Source of the DNA: Limisphaerales bacterium
GTDB lineage: Bacteria; Verrucomicrobiota; Verrucomicrobiia; Limisphaerales; SXTU01
Length of the DNA stretch: 49,524 bases
Reading direction: 5' to 3'
Assembly: GCA_009773355.1 (NCBI GenBank)
Contig: WRPG01000037.1
Span: 1-49,524 of the forward strand
Shown here piece by piece: positions 26,533-34,813 of this stretch. Position numbers and translations under genes: made by a program. How positions within the stretch are numbered: the first letter of the stretch is position 1; each line of letters begins with the position of its first letter. The notes beneath the pieces are model-generated. The model saw nothing but the letters and a program-made list of their open reading frames with translations, ran no database searches and had not been told where the DNA came from.

Positions 26533-28269
26533 TCAGTGGCTCGAGGTGAGCACCAGGACCTGCTCCAGCGTGGAGATGCCGTCGCGGACCTTGTCGAGGG
26601 CGACAGCGCGGAGGTTCTTCATGCCCTGCGAGACGGCGACCTTGGCGATCTCCGAGGCGCTGGCGCGGGCGATGACCAGTTTGCGGATGTCATCGGTGAC
26701 GGTCATGATCTCGATGATGGCGCAGCGGCCCGCGTAACCGGAGTTCTTGCAGCGGTCGCAGCCGTTGCCCTTGAAGATCTGCGCGCCGGCGAAGAACTTG
26801 GGGTCGAGGTCGAGCTGATCGTAAATCTTGGGCGGGTAGTTGATCGGCTCCTTGCACGCCGGGCAGATGCGGCGCATGAGGCGCTGGGCGCAGGCGAGGA
26901 TGACGGAGCTGGAAATGAGGAAGGGCGCGATGCCCATGTCGTCGAGGCGCGAGATGGCGCCGGGGGCGTCGTTGCAGTGCATCGTGGAGAGCACCTGGTG
27001 GCCGGTGAGCGCGGCCTCGACGGCGATCTCGGCGGTCTCCTCGTCGCGGATTTCGCCCAGCATGATGATGTCCGGGTCCTGGCGGAGGATGGAGCGCAGG
27101 GCGGCGGCGAAGGTGAGGCCGATCTCCTTCTTCACGGGCACCTGGTTGATGCCGGGGATCTGGAACTCGACGGGATCCTCGACGGTGACGATGTTGTAGT
27201 CGGGGTTGTTAAGCTCGTTGAGCGCGGAGTAGAGCGTGGTGGTCTTGCCGGAGCCGGTGGGGCCGGTGACGAGGATGAGGCCGTGCGGGGCGTCCACGGC
27301 GGACTTGAAGCGTTTGAAGGAGTCGGCGTCGAGGCCCAGCTTGTCAATGCTGGCGGTGAGGTTGGACTTGTCGAGCACACGGAGCACGATCTTCTCGCCG
27401 TGGACGACGGGCAACATGGAGACGCGGAGATCAATGTCCTTGCCCGACACGCGCATCCTCATGCGACCGTCCTGCGGGAGGCGGCGCTCGGCGATGTCGA
27501 GGTTCGACATGATCTTGATGCGCGAGGTCAGCGCCATCTGGAGGGACTTGGGCGGCGGCGGCATGTCCATCAGCGCGCCGTCCACGCGGTAGCGGAGGCG
27601 GACGGACTTCTCGAACGGCTCGATGTGGATGTCGGAGGCGCGGTCGCGGATGGCCTGGACGAGGATGAGGTTGGCGAGCTTGATGACGGGCGCCTCCTCG
27701 CCGGCGGCGGCGAGCGCGTCCACGCTGGCGTCGTCGGTCTGCTCGGCGACCAGCTCCGCGCCCTCGGCGTCGGCGTCCATCTCGGCCGACTTCTTGATGA
27801 TCTCCTCCATGCCCCCGCCCTTGGAGGTCTCGAGGTTGTTGATCTTGTCGAGGATCGCCTTCTCGGAGGCGATCATGGGCGTGACATCGAGCTTGGTGAT
27901 GCGCTTGACGTCGTCGAGGGCGAGGACGTTCAGCGGGTCCGCCATCGCCAGGAACAGCTTGTTGTCGAGGCGGGAGACGGGGAGAACCTTGTAGTTGAGG
28001 GCGACCTCGCGCGGGACGAGGCCGGCGATCTCGGGCGGGATGCCGGCGCGGGCGAGGTTGACGGGCGGGGTGTTGAGCACGCGGCCCATGGCGACGACCA
28101 TGTCGGCGTCGCTGACGTAGGCCTTGTCAATGATGAGCTTGAGGAGGCGGGTGCCCTCCTTCTTTTGCAGGGCGACCAGCTCCTCGACCTGCTGGGCGGT
28201 CAGCAGGTTGTCCTCGACCAGCGCGTCGGCAATGCGTTCACCGAAGGATTTGACAGGGGCGAGGCTCAC
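26533..28269 (-). CDS. PilB/GspE-type secretion or pilus assembly ATPase
   Basis: A 578-residue hexameric ATPase that powers type IV pilus extension or type II secretion at the inner membrane. The N-terminal MshEN/GspE_N domain (about 1-150) is followed by an acidic linker, then the core with Walker A GPTGSGKT (about 337-344), the Asp box, Walker B DPDIIMLGEIRDEETAEIA and a tetracysteine zinc site (CPAC...CDRC). The upstream gene ends two bases before it, giving tight coupling. No pilin or secretin genes are in the window, so pilus and secretion cannot be told apart, although PilB-like features dominate. Confidence 0.9.
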   Translation of the reverse strand: MSLAPVKSFGERIADALVEDNLLTAQQVEELVALQKKEGTRLLKLIIDKAYVSDADMVVAMGRVLNTPPVNLARAGIPPEIAGLVPREVALNYKVLPVSRLDNKLFLAMADPLNVLALDDVKRITKLDVTPMIASEKAILDKINNLETSKGGGMEEIIKKSAEMDADAEGAELVAEQTDDASVDALAAAGEEAPVIKLANLILVQAIRDRASDIHIEPFEKSVRLRYRVDGALMDMPPPPKSLQMALTSRIKIMSNLDIAERRLPQDGRMRMRVSGKDIDLRVSMLPVVHGEKIVLRVLDKSNLTASIDKLGLDADSFKRFKSAVDAPHGLILVTGPTGSGKTTTLYSALNELNNPDYNIVTVEDPVEFQIPGINQVPVKKEIGLTFAAALRSILRQDPDIIMLGEIRDEETAEIAVEAALTGHQVLSTMHCNDAPGAISRLDDMGIAPFLISSSVILACAQRLMRRICPACKEPINYPPKIYDQLDLDPKFFAGAQIFKGNGCDRCKNSGYAGRCAIIEIMTVTDDIRKLVIARASASEIAKVAVSQGMKNLRAVALDKVRDGISTLEQVLVLTSSH

Positions 28270-28271
28270 GG

Positions 28272-29117
28272 TCAGCGGAAGACTTTCTTGATGGCCTTCA
28301 CCAAGTCCGGCGGCGAGGTCACATACCAGATGAGCCGGTTGGGAGTCGCGGCCTGCAGCTCGGCGGCGGCCTGCTTGTTGAAGGGGTTCGCCGTGGCCAC
28401 GAGCACGGACTTGCTCATGCGGTCAAAGGGCAGCACGCACCACTTGAGGCAGACGGCGCGGGGGAAGGTCTTCCCCAGCTCGTTGTCAACTTCGTATTTC
28501 TCCAGCGGGAGGTAGCCGATGCGGGCGCGCTCGATGATGAGCTTGAGGGATTTGTCGAGGCCCAGCACGCCCTTGTCCGCCAGGATCTGGAGGAACGGCT
28601 CGTTGACCTGCGTGACCGGCTCGTTGCCGGGCGTGAACCACAACCGCCCGAAGTCCTGCGCGTTGACCAGCTTGCCGTCCACGAAGATGCGCTGCATGGC
28701 CGCCTTGCCGTCATCCTGCTCGGCGGCGACCTTGGCGGCAAGCCCGCCAGGCTTGCCCTTGCCGGGCTCCGCAGCCAGCGCGCCGGGCATGGCCGAAGAC
28801 TCGACGGCGCGGCCCGCGAAGCTGTTGGTCTTGTTCTCGATGTCGTTCAGCGCCTTCCGCACGTCGGGGTCGTCGGGAAAGCGCTGAAGGATCGTCTCAT
28901 ACTCCATGATGGCGGAGCTGAGCTGGCCGAGCTGGACGTAGGCCTCGGCGATGCGCTTGGACGTGTCCACCACGTCCTTCTGCATCCCGAGCTTCATGTA
29001 GGCCTCCTTGAGGATTTCCAGGGACTGATAATCCAGCGGCTGCGACTGAGTGATCACGCGGAACATCTCAATCGTCTGCTGCAACTGGGCTTCTTCGCTG
29101 GGAGACAGGGCGGCCAT
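28272..29117 (-). CDS. TPR protein with a stand-alone GspE/PilB N-terminal domain
   Basis: A 281-residue protein. Residues about 10-105 are tetratricopeptide-like helices (IAEAYVQLGQLSSAIMEYE, ILQRFPDDPDVRKALNDIE). After a flexible middle, residues about 165-281 form a GspE_N-type domain (ADKGVLGLDKSL, LPFDRMSKSVLVATANPFN) like that of the ATPase next door, but with no ATPase core. It is the first gene of a two-gene operon. It may act as an adaptor docking the ATPase to the platform or binding a nucleotide signal. The partnership is inferred from spacing. Confidence 0.78.
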   Translation of the reverse strand: MAALSPSEEAQLQQTIEMFRVITQSQPLDYQSLEILKEAYMKLGMQKDVVDTSKRIAEAYVQLGQLSSAIMEYETILQRFPDDPDVRKALNDIENKTNSFAGRAVESSAMPGALAAEPGKGKPGGLAAKVAAEQDDGKAAMQRIFVDGKLVNAQDFGRLWFTPGNEPVTQVNEPFLQILADKGVLGLDKSLKLIIERARIGYLPLEKYEVDNELGKTFPRAVCLKWCVLPFDRMSKSVLVATANPFNKQAAAELQAATPNRLIWYVTSPPDLVKAIKKVFR

Positions 29118-29264
29118 TGCTGCGCGTTATGTCGCACGGAAGCCGCGCGGCTGTCGAGCGCGCTTTTGCAGGCGAGCGCGCGCTGCAAGCCCGCTTGGCC
29201 GGGACAAATGCGCCGCCGGGCTGGCCCGCCCGGCGACGGTGGCGGGCTGGTTTGCGGGATCCGC

Positions 29265-30491
29265 CTACGCGCCGAACTTGTCGAACATCTTCGCGTTCGC
29301 CTGCATGAGGCGGATGAGATACTTCGCCTCGAAGACGCCGAGCGAGCCGGAGTTCGCGCCGGTCTCGGTGAAGCGGTCGAGCTTGTCCGAGCCGCTGCAC
29401 GCGCTGTGGAGCAGCACCGGCTGCGGGTGCCACGAGTGGCCCTTCATCGCGCAGGGCGTCGAGTGGTCGCCGGTGATGACGAGCACGTCGGGCTTCTTCT
29501 CCAGCAGGAGAGGCAGCGCGGCGTCGAAGTCCTCGATGGCTTTCTTCTTCGCCTCGAAGTTGCCGTCCTCGCCGTATTTGTCCGTGTATTTGTAGTGGAG
29601 GAAGAAGAAGTCGTAGTGGTCGTATTCGGCGACGTAGCGCTGGCACTGCTCGGCGATGGTCTGCGGCCCCTCGACCTTCGTCATGCCCACGAGCTGCGCG
29701 AGGCCCTTATACATCGGATACACCGCGAGCGCGGCGGGCTTGAGCTGATAGCGCTGCTCGAAGGCGGGAATCTCCGGCTGGTGCGCGATGCCGCGCATGA
29801 GGAAGCCGTTGGCCTTCGGATGGCCGGCGAGAATGGGCAGCGCCTTCTTGTAAAACTCCGCGATGAGCTTGGCGGTTTTCTTCTGCTTCGCGTTCTTCGG
29901 ATCCTCGGGCTTCGCCTCGACGAGCTTCAAGCCCTCGCGGTTCGGATCGGTCGAGCTGATCGGACCTTCCAGTCCCCTGCCCCGGAAGATGACGACGAAG
30001 CGGTGCTCCTTGCCGGCCTTGATGATGACCTGCGTGTCGCCGAGCTTCTTGATCTTCTTCGCCAGCAGCGCGCACAGCTCCTCGCATACTTCGGTCGCGA
30101 TGCGGCCCGCGCGGCGGTCGGTGACAATGCCCTTCTTGTCGAGCGTGCAGAAGTTCGCGCGCGCGGCGACGTCGCCGGCCTTCAGCTCCATTCCAAGCCC
30201 GAGCGCCTCAATGACGCCTCTGCCGACTTCAAATTCCAGCGGGTCGTAGCCGAACAGCCCGAGATGCCCGGGGCCGCTGCCGGGCGTGATGCCGGGCGCG
30301 ACGGGGATCAGGCGGCCCTGCGCGCAGCCGGACTTCACCAGCGCGTCGAGATTCGGCGTGGCGGCGGCTTCGAGCGGCGTCATGTTGCCGGTGGCGGCGG
30401 TGGCGATGTCGCCGAGGCCGTCGAGCACGATGAGCGCGAGCTTCGCGCCGGTCTTGATGGTCAGCGAGGAGTAGAGTTCGTCGAGTTTCAT
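29265..30491 (-). CDS. apgM: Cofactor-independent phosphoglycerate mutase, archaeal type
   Basis: ApgM interconverts 3- and 2-phosphoglycerate in glycolysis without 2,3-bisphosphoglycerate. The 408-residue protein starts after a short leader with ALIVLDGLGDIATAATGN and contains TPLEAAATPNLDAL, RANFCTLD, the HEYDHYDFFF-like HYDFFFLHYKYTD metal segment and VLVITGDHSTPCAMKGHSWHP near the C-terminus, all typical of the alkaline-phosphatase-superfamily archaeal mutase. It is a single-gene unit with its own promoter and is divergent from nothing; ptsI lies upstream on the same strand. Confidence 0.93.
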   Translation of the reverse strand: MKLDELYSSLTIKTGAKLALIVLDGLGDIATAATGNMTPLEAAATPNLDALVKSGCAQGRLIPVAPGITPGSGPGHLGLFGYDPLEFEVGRGVIEALGLGMELKAGDVAARANFCTLDKKGIVTDRRAGRIATEVCEELCALLAKKIKKLGDTQVIIKAGKEHRFVVIFRGRGLEGPISSTDPNREGLKLVEAKPEDPKNAKQKKTAKLIAEFYKKALPILAGHPKANGFLMRGIAHQPEIPAFEQRYQLKPAALAVYPMYKGLAQLVGMTKVEGPQTIAEQCQRYVAEYDHYDFFFLHYKYTDKYGEDGNFEAKKKAIEDFDAALPLLLEKKPDVLVITGDHSTPCAMKGHSWHPQPVLLHSACSGSDKLDRFTETGANSGSLGVFEAKYLIRLMQANAKMFDKFGA

Positions 30492-30575
30492 GGTCAGATG
30501 TCAGTTCAATACCGTTCAGGCGGAGTTTGGGCGGAGGTGCGGGCTTGGGATTCCCCTGGCCGAAACGCCGCGTGC

Positions 30576-30605
30576 ATAGTGCTGGCAACGGAAAAGGCGC
30601 GTCAA
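30576..30605 (-). promoter_or_regulatory. apgM promoter
   Basis: On the minus strand TTGACG (30605-30600) and CACTAT (30581-30576) are separated by 18 bases. Transcription would start near 30569, giving a leader of about 80 bases before the ATG at 30491. Confidence 0.5.
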
Positions 30606-30655
30606 GGACAGGGAAAGCTGAGACCGGCCTGGCGCAGCCGAAACGCGCGGGGCGC

Positions 30656-32440
30656 TCAATTCGCCCCGAACAAATCCGGCGCGGCGCGGGAGACGAGGGC
30701 CTGCGAGCGGGTGAGGATTTCGGCGGAGGACTCGCAGCTCAGGGCGAAGTCGGCCAGCTCCTTGCACTCGGCGAGTTTGAGGCGGCGGATGATGTATTTG
30801 ATGGGCGGCACCAGCGGCGGCGTGGTGCTGAGTTCGTCCACGCCCAGGCCGAGCAGCAGCGGGACCATCGCGGGGTCGCTGGCCATCTCGCCGCAGACGC
30901 CCACCCAGATGCCGTGCCGGTGCGCGGACTCGACGGTCAGCTTGATGAGGCGCAGCACGGCGGGGTGCGTGGGGTCGTAGAGGTAGGCGATCTTCTCGTT
31001 CAACCGGTCCACGGCGAGCGTGTATTGGATGAGGTCGTTGGTGCCGATGCTGAAGAATTTCACGCGCTTGGCCAGCGAGTCGGCGATCATCACGGCGGAG
31101 GGAATCTCGATCATCGCGCCGATCTCGAGGTTCTCGTCGAAGGGCACGCCCGCCGCGCGCAGCTCGGCCTTGCACTGCTCCACCAGCTCGTTGGACTGCG
31201 TCAGCTCCTCCAGGCCGGAGATCATGGGATACATGATCTTCACGTTGCCCTCGGCGCTGGCGCGCAGGATGGCCCGGAGCTGGGCGCGGAAGACGGCGGA
31301 CTCCTGGAGGCAGAAGCGGATGGCCCGCCAGCCGAGGAAGGGGTTCATCTCCGCCGTGTCCTGCGCGATGCCGACGATGGACGGCAGCTTGTCGCCGCCC
31401 AGGTCCAGCGTGCGGATGATGACGGGCGCGGGCTTCAACTCGGAGGCGACCTGGCGGTAAGTCTGATACTGCTCCTCCTCGCTGGGGAGCGTGGAGCGGT
31501 TGAGGAACAGGAACTCCGTGCGGAAGAGGCCGACGCCCTCGCCGCCGGCGAGCTTCACCTCGGCGGCGTCGGTGGCCTCCTCGACGTTGGCGGAGAGGAC
31601 GATTTGCGCGCCGTCGAGCGTGACGGCGGGCTGGTCGTGGATTTCGCGCAGCCGCTCGTCGAAACTTTTCTGCCGCTGCTCGATCTGGCCGTATTCGAAC
31701 AGCGTCTGGTCGGTCGGGTTGAGGACGACCAGGCCGTTGAAGCCGTCGAGCAGCACGGTCTGGCCGGTGTGGAGCTCGTGGCTGGCCCGCTGGAGGCCGA
31801 CGACCGCCGGGATGCGCAACGAGCGCGCCATGATGGCCGTGTGCGAGGTCTTGCCACCGACATCGGTGCCGAAGCCGAGCACCATCTTCTTGTCGAGCCG
31901 GGCGGTCGTGGACGGCGCGAGGTCGTGCGCGATGACGATGCACGGCTCCTTGAGATGCGCGACATCCACGGCCTCCTCGTGGCCGAGGAGGTTGTTGACC
32001 ACGCGCGCGGCCACGTCGCGCAGGTCCGCGACCCGCTCGCGCAGGTAGTCGTCCGGCAACGCCTCCAGCGTCTTGGCAAAGCGCTCGGCGACGATGTGAA
32101 AGGCCCACTCCGCCGTCACCTTCTCGTCGGCGATCATCCGCGTGACGCCTTCGAGCAGCGTGGGGTCGTCGAGCACGAGCACATGCGCCTCGAAGATGCT
32201 CGCGTCCTTCGCGCCCATCGCCTGCGTCACCTGCTGCTGGATGTCGTGAAGCTGCTGGCGCGTGGTCAACAGCCCCTGCTCCAGCCGCTCCAGCTCCCGG
32301 GGCACTTCGGCCTCGCTGATTTCCTGCCGGGTGACGGGCGCGCGCTGCTGGCCGAGCAGCAGGATCTTGCCGACGCAGACGCCCGTGGAGACGGGTATGC
32401 CGCGGAAAACCGCTTCTCCCGTGGCAGTGCGCTCTGGCAT
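30656..32440 (-). CDS. ptsI: Phosphoenolpyruvate-protein phosphotransferase (enzyme I)
   Basis: Enzyme I takes phosphate from phosphoenolpyruvate and passes it to HPr, either for sugar uptake or for regulation. The 594-residue protein has the N-terminal HPr-binding helices, the phosphohistidine H200 in GGKTSHTAIMARS, and the PEP-binding barrel with LFRTEFLF, RTLDLGGDK, and the cysteine motif GVCGEMASDP. Length is normal. No HPr or sugar-specific enzyme II genes are in the window, so it may serve a regulatory PTS; partners could be elsewhere. Confidence 0.94.
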   Translation of the reverse strand: MPERTATGEAVFRGIPVSTGVCVGKILLLGQQRAPVTRQEISEAEVPRELERLEQGLLTTRQQLHDIQQQVTQAMGAKDASIFEAHVLVLDDPTLLEGVTRMIADEKVTAEWAFHIVAERFAKTLEALPDDYLRERVADLRDVAARVVNNLLGHEEAVDVAHLKEPCIVIAHDLAPSTTARLDKKMVLGFGTDVGGKTSHTAIMARSLRIPAVVGLQRASHELHTGQTVLLDGFNGLVVLNPTDQTLFEYGQIEQRQKSFDERLREIHDQPAVTLDGAQIVLSANVEEATDAAEVKLAGGEGVGLFRTEFLFLNRSTLPSEEEQYQTYRQVASELKPAPVIIRTLDLGGDKLPSIVGIAQDTAEMNPFLGWRAIRFCLQESAVFRAQLRAILRASAEGNVKIMYPMISGLEELTQSNELVEQCKAELRAAGVPFDENLEIGAMIEIPSAVMIADSLAKRVKFFSIGTNDLIQYTLAVDRLNEKIAYLYDPTHPAVLRLIKLTVESAHRHGIWVGVCGEMASDPAMVPLLLGLGVDELSTTPPLVPPIKYIIRRLKLAECKELADFALSCESSAEILTRSQALVSRAAPDLFGAN

Positions 32441-32623
32441 GGAATTCCATTAACCGAGCCGCGGCGGTTTGGAAATTCAAAAGTCCAGGCGCGCGCAATA
32501 ATTCGGCGGCCGCAAGGGAGCGCGGGGTTCACCCCGCAGGCGGCTGGCACTGGCAGGCGGACGTTTCCGCAGCCGGAAGGCCGCGCACGAGCAGGCGGCG
32601 GCCAAACAGCGGCCAAATAGCCC

Positions 32624-32651
32624 TTGCCAGCCGCTGCCCGGCCGCTACTGT
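32624..32651 (+). promoter_or_regulatory. rpsA promoter
   Basis: TTGCCA at 32624-32629, 16 bases, TACTGT at 32646-32651. Transcription would start near 32658, leaving a long leader before rpsA. The interval 32441-32819 holds this promoter, the ptsI upstream region with a small hairpin at 32522-32537, and the rpsA leader, and no gene. Confidence 0.55.
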
Positions 32652-32717
32652 CCGCCCCGCCTGAACGCCGTGAGTGCGGCGCTCATTGAGGCTGAGAAAC
32701 ATCGGTCAACAACGCAA

Positions 32718-32760
32718 CCTAACCTCTAACCTCCGTTGCCCTGCAACGTCGGCCGTTAGG
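32718..32760 (+). promoter_or_regulatory. Structured rpsA leader (nested hairpin)
   Basis: CCTAAC at 32718-32723 pairs with GTTAGG at 32755-32760, enclosing CGTTGC (32734-32739) and GCAACG (32743-32748) around a CCT loop. The structure ends two bases before an in-frame ATG at 32763 and sits in the 5' untranslated region of rpsA if translation begins at 32820. S1 regulates its own mRNA in E. coli, so an autoregulatory site is a reasonable inference. Confidence 0.5.
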
Positions 32761-32819
32761 CAATGGATTCTTCGCCGGGCCTTCGCCCGCCTAGTCTCCC
32801 GCAGTCACACACAGCAAGT

Positions 32820-34475
32820 ATGCTAACCATGGAAGAAGCCATGCGCGCGAGCTCGAAACGCTTCGCCGCTGGTGAAATTGTCAAAGGCATCGTCCTCGAA
32901 GTTCGCAACAAGGAAGTCCTCGTGGACATCGGCTACAAGTCCGAGGGCGTCGTCTCTCGCGGCGAGTTCCTCGATCCCGAGGCCATCAAGGTCGGCGACG
33001 AGATTGATGTGCTCATCGAGAAGCTTGAGGACAAGGAGGGCATGGTCATCCTCTCCCACGAGCAGGCCGAATTTAAGAAGAACTGGGACCGCATCCAGAC
33101 CATCTGCCGCGAGGGCGGCACCATCGCCGGCAAGGTCAAGGCCGTCGTCAAGGGTGGCCTCATCGTCAACATCGGCGTCGAGGCCTTCCTGCCGGCGTCG
33201 CAGATTGACGTCGTTCCGCCCAAAAACGTCGGTGCCATGGTCGGCAACCTGTATGACTTCAAGGTCGTCAAAATCAACGAGGACCGCCGCAACATCGTCC
33301 TCTCCCGCCGCGAGCTGATCGAGGCCGAGCGCGCCGAGCGCCGCGGCAAGCTCTTCAGCGAGATGACCCCGGGCGACATCCGCAAGGGCACCGTCAAGAA
33401 CATCACCGACTTCGGCGCGTTCATTGACCTTAATGGCCTCGACGGCCTGCTGCACATCACCGACATGAGCTGGGGCCGCGTCGGCCACCCGAGCGAGATC
33501 CTCAAGGTCGGCCAGGAGATCGACGTGGTCGTGCTCGACGTGAACAAGGAGAAGGAGCGCGTCAGCCTCGGCCTCAAGCAGAAGCTCGCCAATCCTTGGG
33601 AAGCCATCGAGAGCAAGTTCCCCGTCGGCACCAAGGTCAAGGGCAAGGTCGTCAACCTCGTCGCTTACGGCGCGTTCATCGAACTCGAGCCCGGCGTCGA
33701 AGGCCTCGTCCACGTCACCGAGCTGTCCTGGACCAAGCGCATCGCCAAGCCTTCGGACGTGCTCAAGCCCGGCCAGGAAGTCGAAGCCGTCGTGCTGGGT
33801 ATCAACCGCGATGAGCAGAAAATCTCGCTCGGCATCCGCCAGCTTGAATCCAACCCGTGGGAAGCCGCGCAGGCCAAGTATCCTCCCGGCACTAAGATCA
33901 AGGGCAAGGTCCGGAACCTCACCAGCTACGGTGCCTTCGTCGAACTCGAAGAGGGCCTCGACGGCATGGTGCACGTCTCCGACATCTCGTGGACCCGCAA
34001 GATCAACCACCCCTCCGAAGTCTTCCAGAAGGGCGACGAGGTCGAGGCGGTTGTGCTCGAGATCGACAAGACCAACCAGCGCATTTCGCTGGGCATGAAG
34101 CAACTGGGCACCGACCCGTGGGCCGGCATTGACCAGTTCTACAAGGTCGGCGATCTCGTCACCGGCAAGGTCACCAAGCTCGCCAGCTTCGGCGCGTTCA
34201 TCGGCCTCGCCCACGACATTGACGGCCTCGTCCACATCAGCCAGGTCAGCGAGGAGCGCGTGGACAAGATCAAGAACGTGCTCAACGTCGGCCAGGAAGT
34301 GACCGCGCGTGTCATCAAGATTGACCGCGCCGAGCGCCGCATCGGCCTGTCCGTCAAGGCCGCGAACTACAGCCCCGAGCAGCTCAAGGAAGAGCAGAAG
34401 ATCCTCGACGCGCTCAAGCCCGGCGAAGACCTCGTCGCGCTCCAGCACGCGTTCGACGCCGCCGAGGACCGCTAA
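32820..34475 (+). CDS. rpsA: 30S ribosomal protein S1
   Basis: S1 binds mRNA on the 30S subunit and helps recruit and unfold messages, which matters especially where Shine-Dalgarno sites are weak, as in this window. The protein has six S1/OB domains: two degenerate N-terminal ones (EIVKGIVLEV and GTIAGKVKAV) and four canonical repeats (KGTVKNITDFGAFIDL, KGKVVNLVAYGAFIEL, KGKVRNLTSYGAFVEL, TGKVTKLASFGAFIGL). The start is set at ATG 32820 (551 residues); the in-frame ATG at 32763 would add 19 proline- and serine-rich residues unlike the family. A strong terminator follows. Confidence 0.93.
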   Translation: MLTMEEAMRASSKRFAAGEIVKGIVLEVRNKEVLVDIGYKSEGVVSRGEFLDPEAIKVGDEIDVLIEKLEDKEGMVILSHEQAEFKKNWDRIQTICREGGTIAGKVKAVVKGGLIVNIGVEAFLPASQIDVVPPKNVGAMVGNLYDFKVVKINEDRRNIVLSRRELIEAERAERRGKLFSEMTPGDIRKGTVKNITDFGAFIDLNGLDGLLHITDMSWGRVGHPSEILKVGQEIDVVVLDVNKEKERVSLGLKQKLANPWEAIESKFPVGTKVKGKVVNLVAYGAFIELEPGVEGLVHVTELSWTKRIAKPSDVLKPGQEVEAVVLGINRDEQKISLGIRQLESNPWEAAQAKYPPGTKIKGKVRNLTSYGAFVELEEGLDGMVHVSDISWTRKINHPSEVFQKGDEVEAVVLEIDKTNQRISLGMKQLGTDPWAGIDQFYKVGDLVTGKVTKLASFGAFIGLAHDIDGLVHISQVSEERVDKIKNVLNVGQEVTARVIKIDRAERRIGLSVKAANYSPEQLKEEQKILDALKPGEDLVALQHAFDAAEDR

Positions 34476-34503
34476 GGCGCGCGGCAACGCAAGTTTGCCT
34501 CAC

Positions 34504-34536
34504 ACCGGCAGGCCAGCGATGGCCTGCCGGTTTTTG
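34504..34536 (+). terminator. rpsA intrinsic terminator
   Basis: A perfect 12-base stem, ACCGGCAGGCCA at 34504-34515 and TGGCCTGCCGGT at 34520-34531, with a GCGA loop and a run of five T. Confidence 0.95.
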
Positions 34537-34540
34537 CTTT

Positions 34541-34813
34541 GTGAGAAAGAGGCCGAGGCGTCGGAAGCGGAGACTTGGATCGGCTTTACGAAGAGGGAGG
34601 TGGTGGACGCTGCAGGTTTCGAACCTGCAAAAAAGAGCGGAATTACAGGGTAATTCGCATGGTGACGCACAAGGAGACGCACAATCTTGTGGCTCGGCCT
34701 GTCGCGATTTGTCGCGCGTGGTCGCAAGCTGGCCGGAACTCAGCGCGCCGATTCGTGCGGCGGTCCTCGCCCTCGTTGACACCTCGCTCGCGCAGAAGGG
34801 AGGCGCGCAGTGA
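34541..34813 (+). CDS. Small ORF crossing attL, coupled to the rolling-circle Rep
   Basis: An open frame of up to 90 residues ending GTGA on the Rep start codon. The first half is translation of the tRNA remnant and flank and is probably not protein. The second half (DLSRVVASWPELSAPIRAAVLALVDTSL) has the look of small conserved proteins I associate with integrative elements in Planctomycetes and Verrucomicrobia, with a W..L...IR.A.LALV pattern. The true start is unknown and in the excised circle the upstream sequence would be different. Function unknown. Confidence 0.42.
   Translation: MRKRPRRRKRRLGSALRRGRWWTLQVSNLQKRAELQGNSHGDAQGDAQSCGSACRDLSRVVASWPELSAPIRAAVLALVDTSLAQKGGAQ
34601..34628. 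other. attL: tRNA-Val 3' end duplicate
   Basis: The 28 bases are identical to 49144-49171 (CCA end, 3' acceptor strand and T arm of the tRNA read on the minus strand). Sequence identity stops abruptly on both sides. It marks the distal end of the integrated element. Confidence 0.9.
34662..34684. repeat. Integrase arm-type repeat, left end
   Basis: The 23-base stretch carries two GACGCACAA words 11 bases apart. It matches 48983-49005 at 19 of 23 positions, on the other side of the attachment core in the excised circle. The placement fits arm-type binding sites for the integrase or excisionase. Confidence 0.55.

Noticed and set aside
30656-32440. Complete sugar phosphotransferase operon
   Set aside because: Only enzyme I is present. 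No HPr or enzyme II gene is found on either side.
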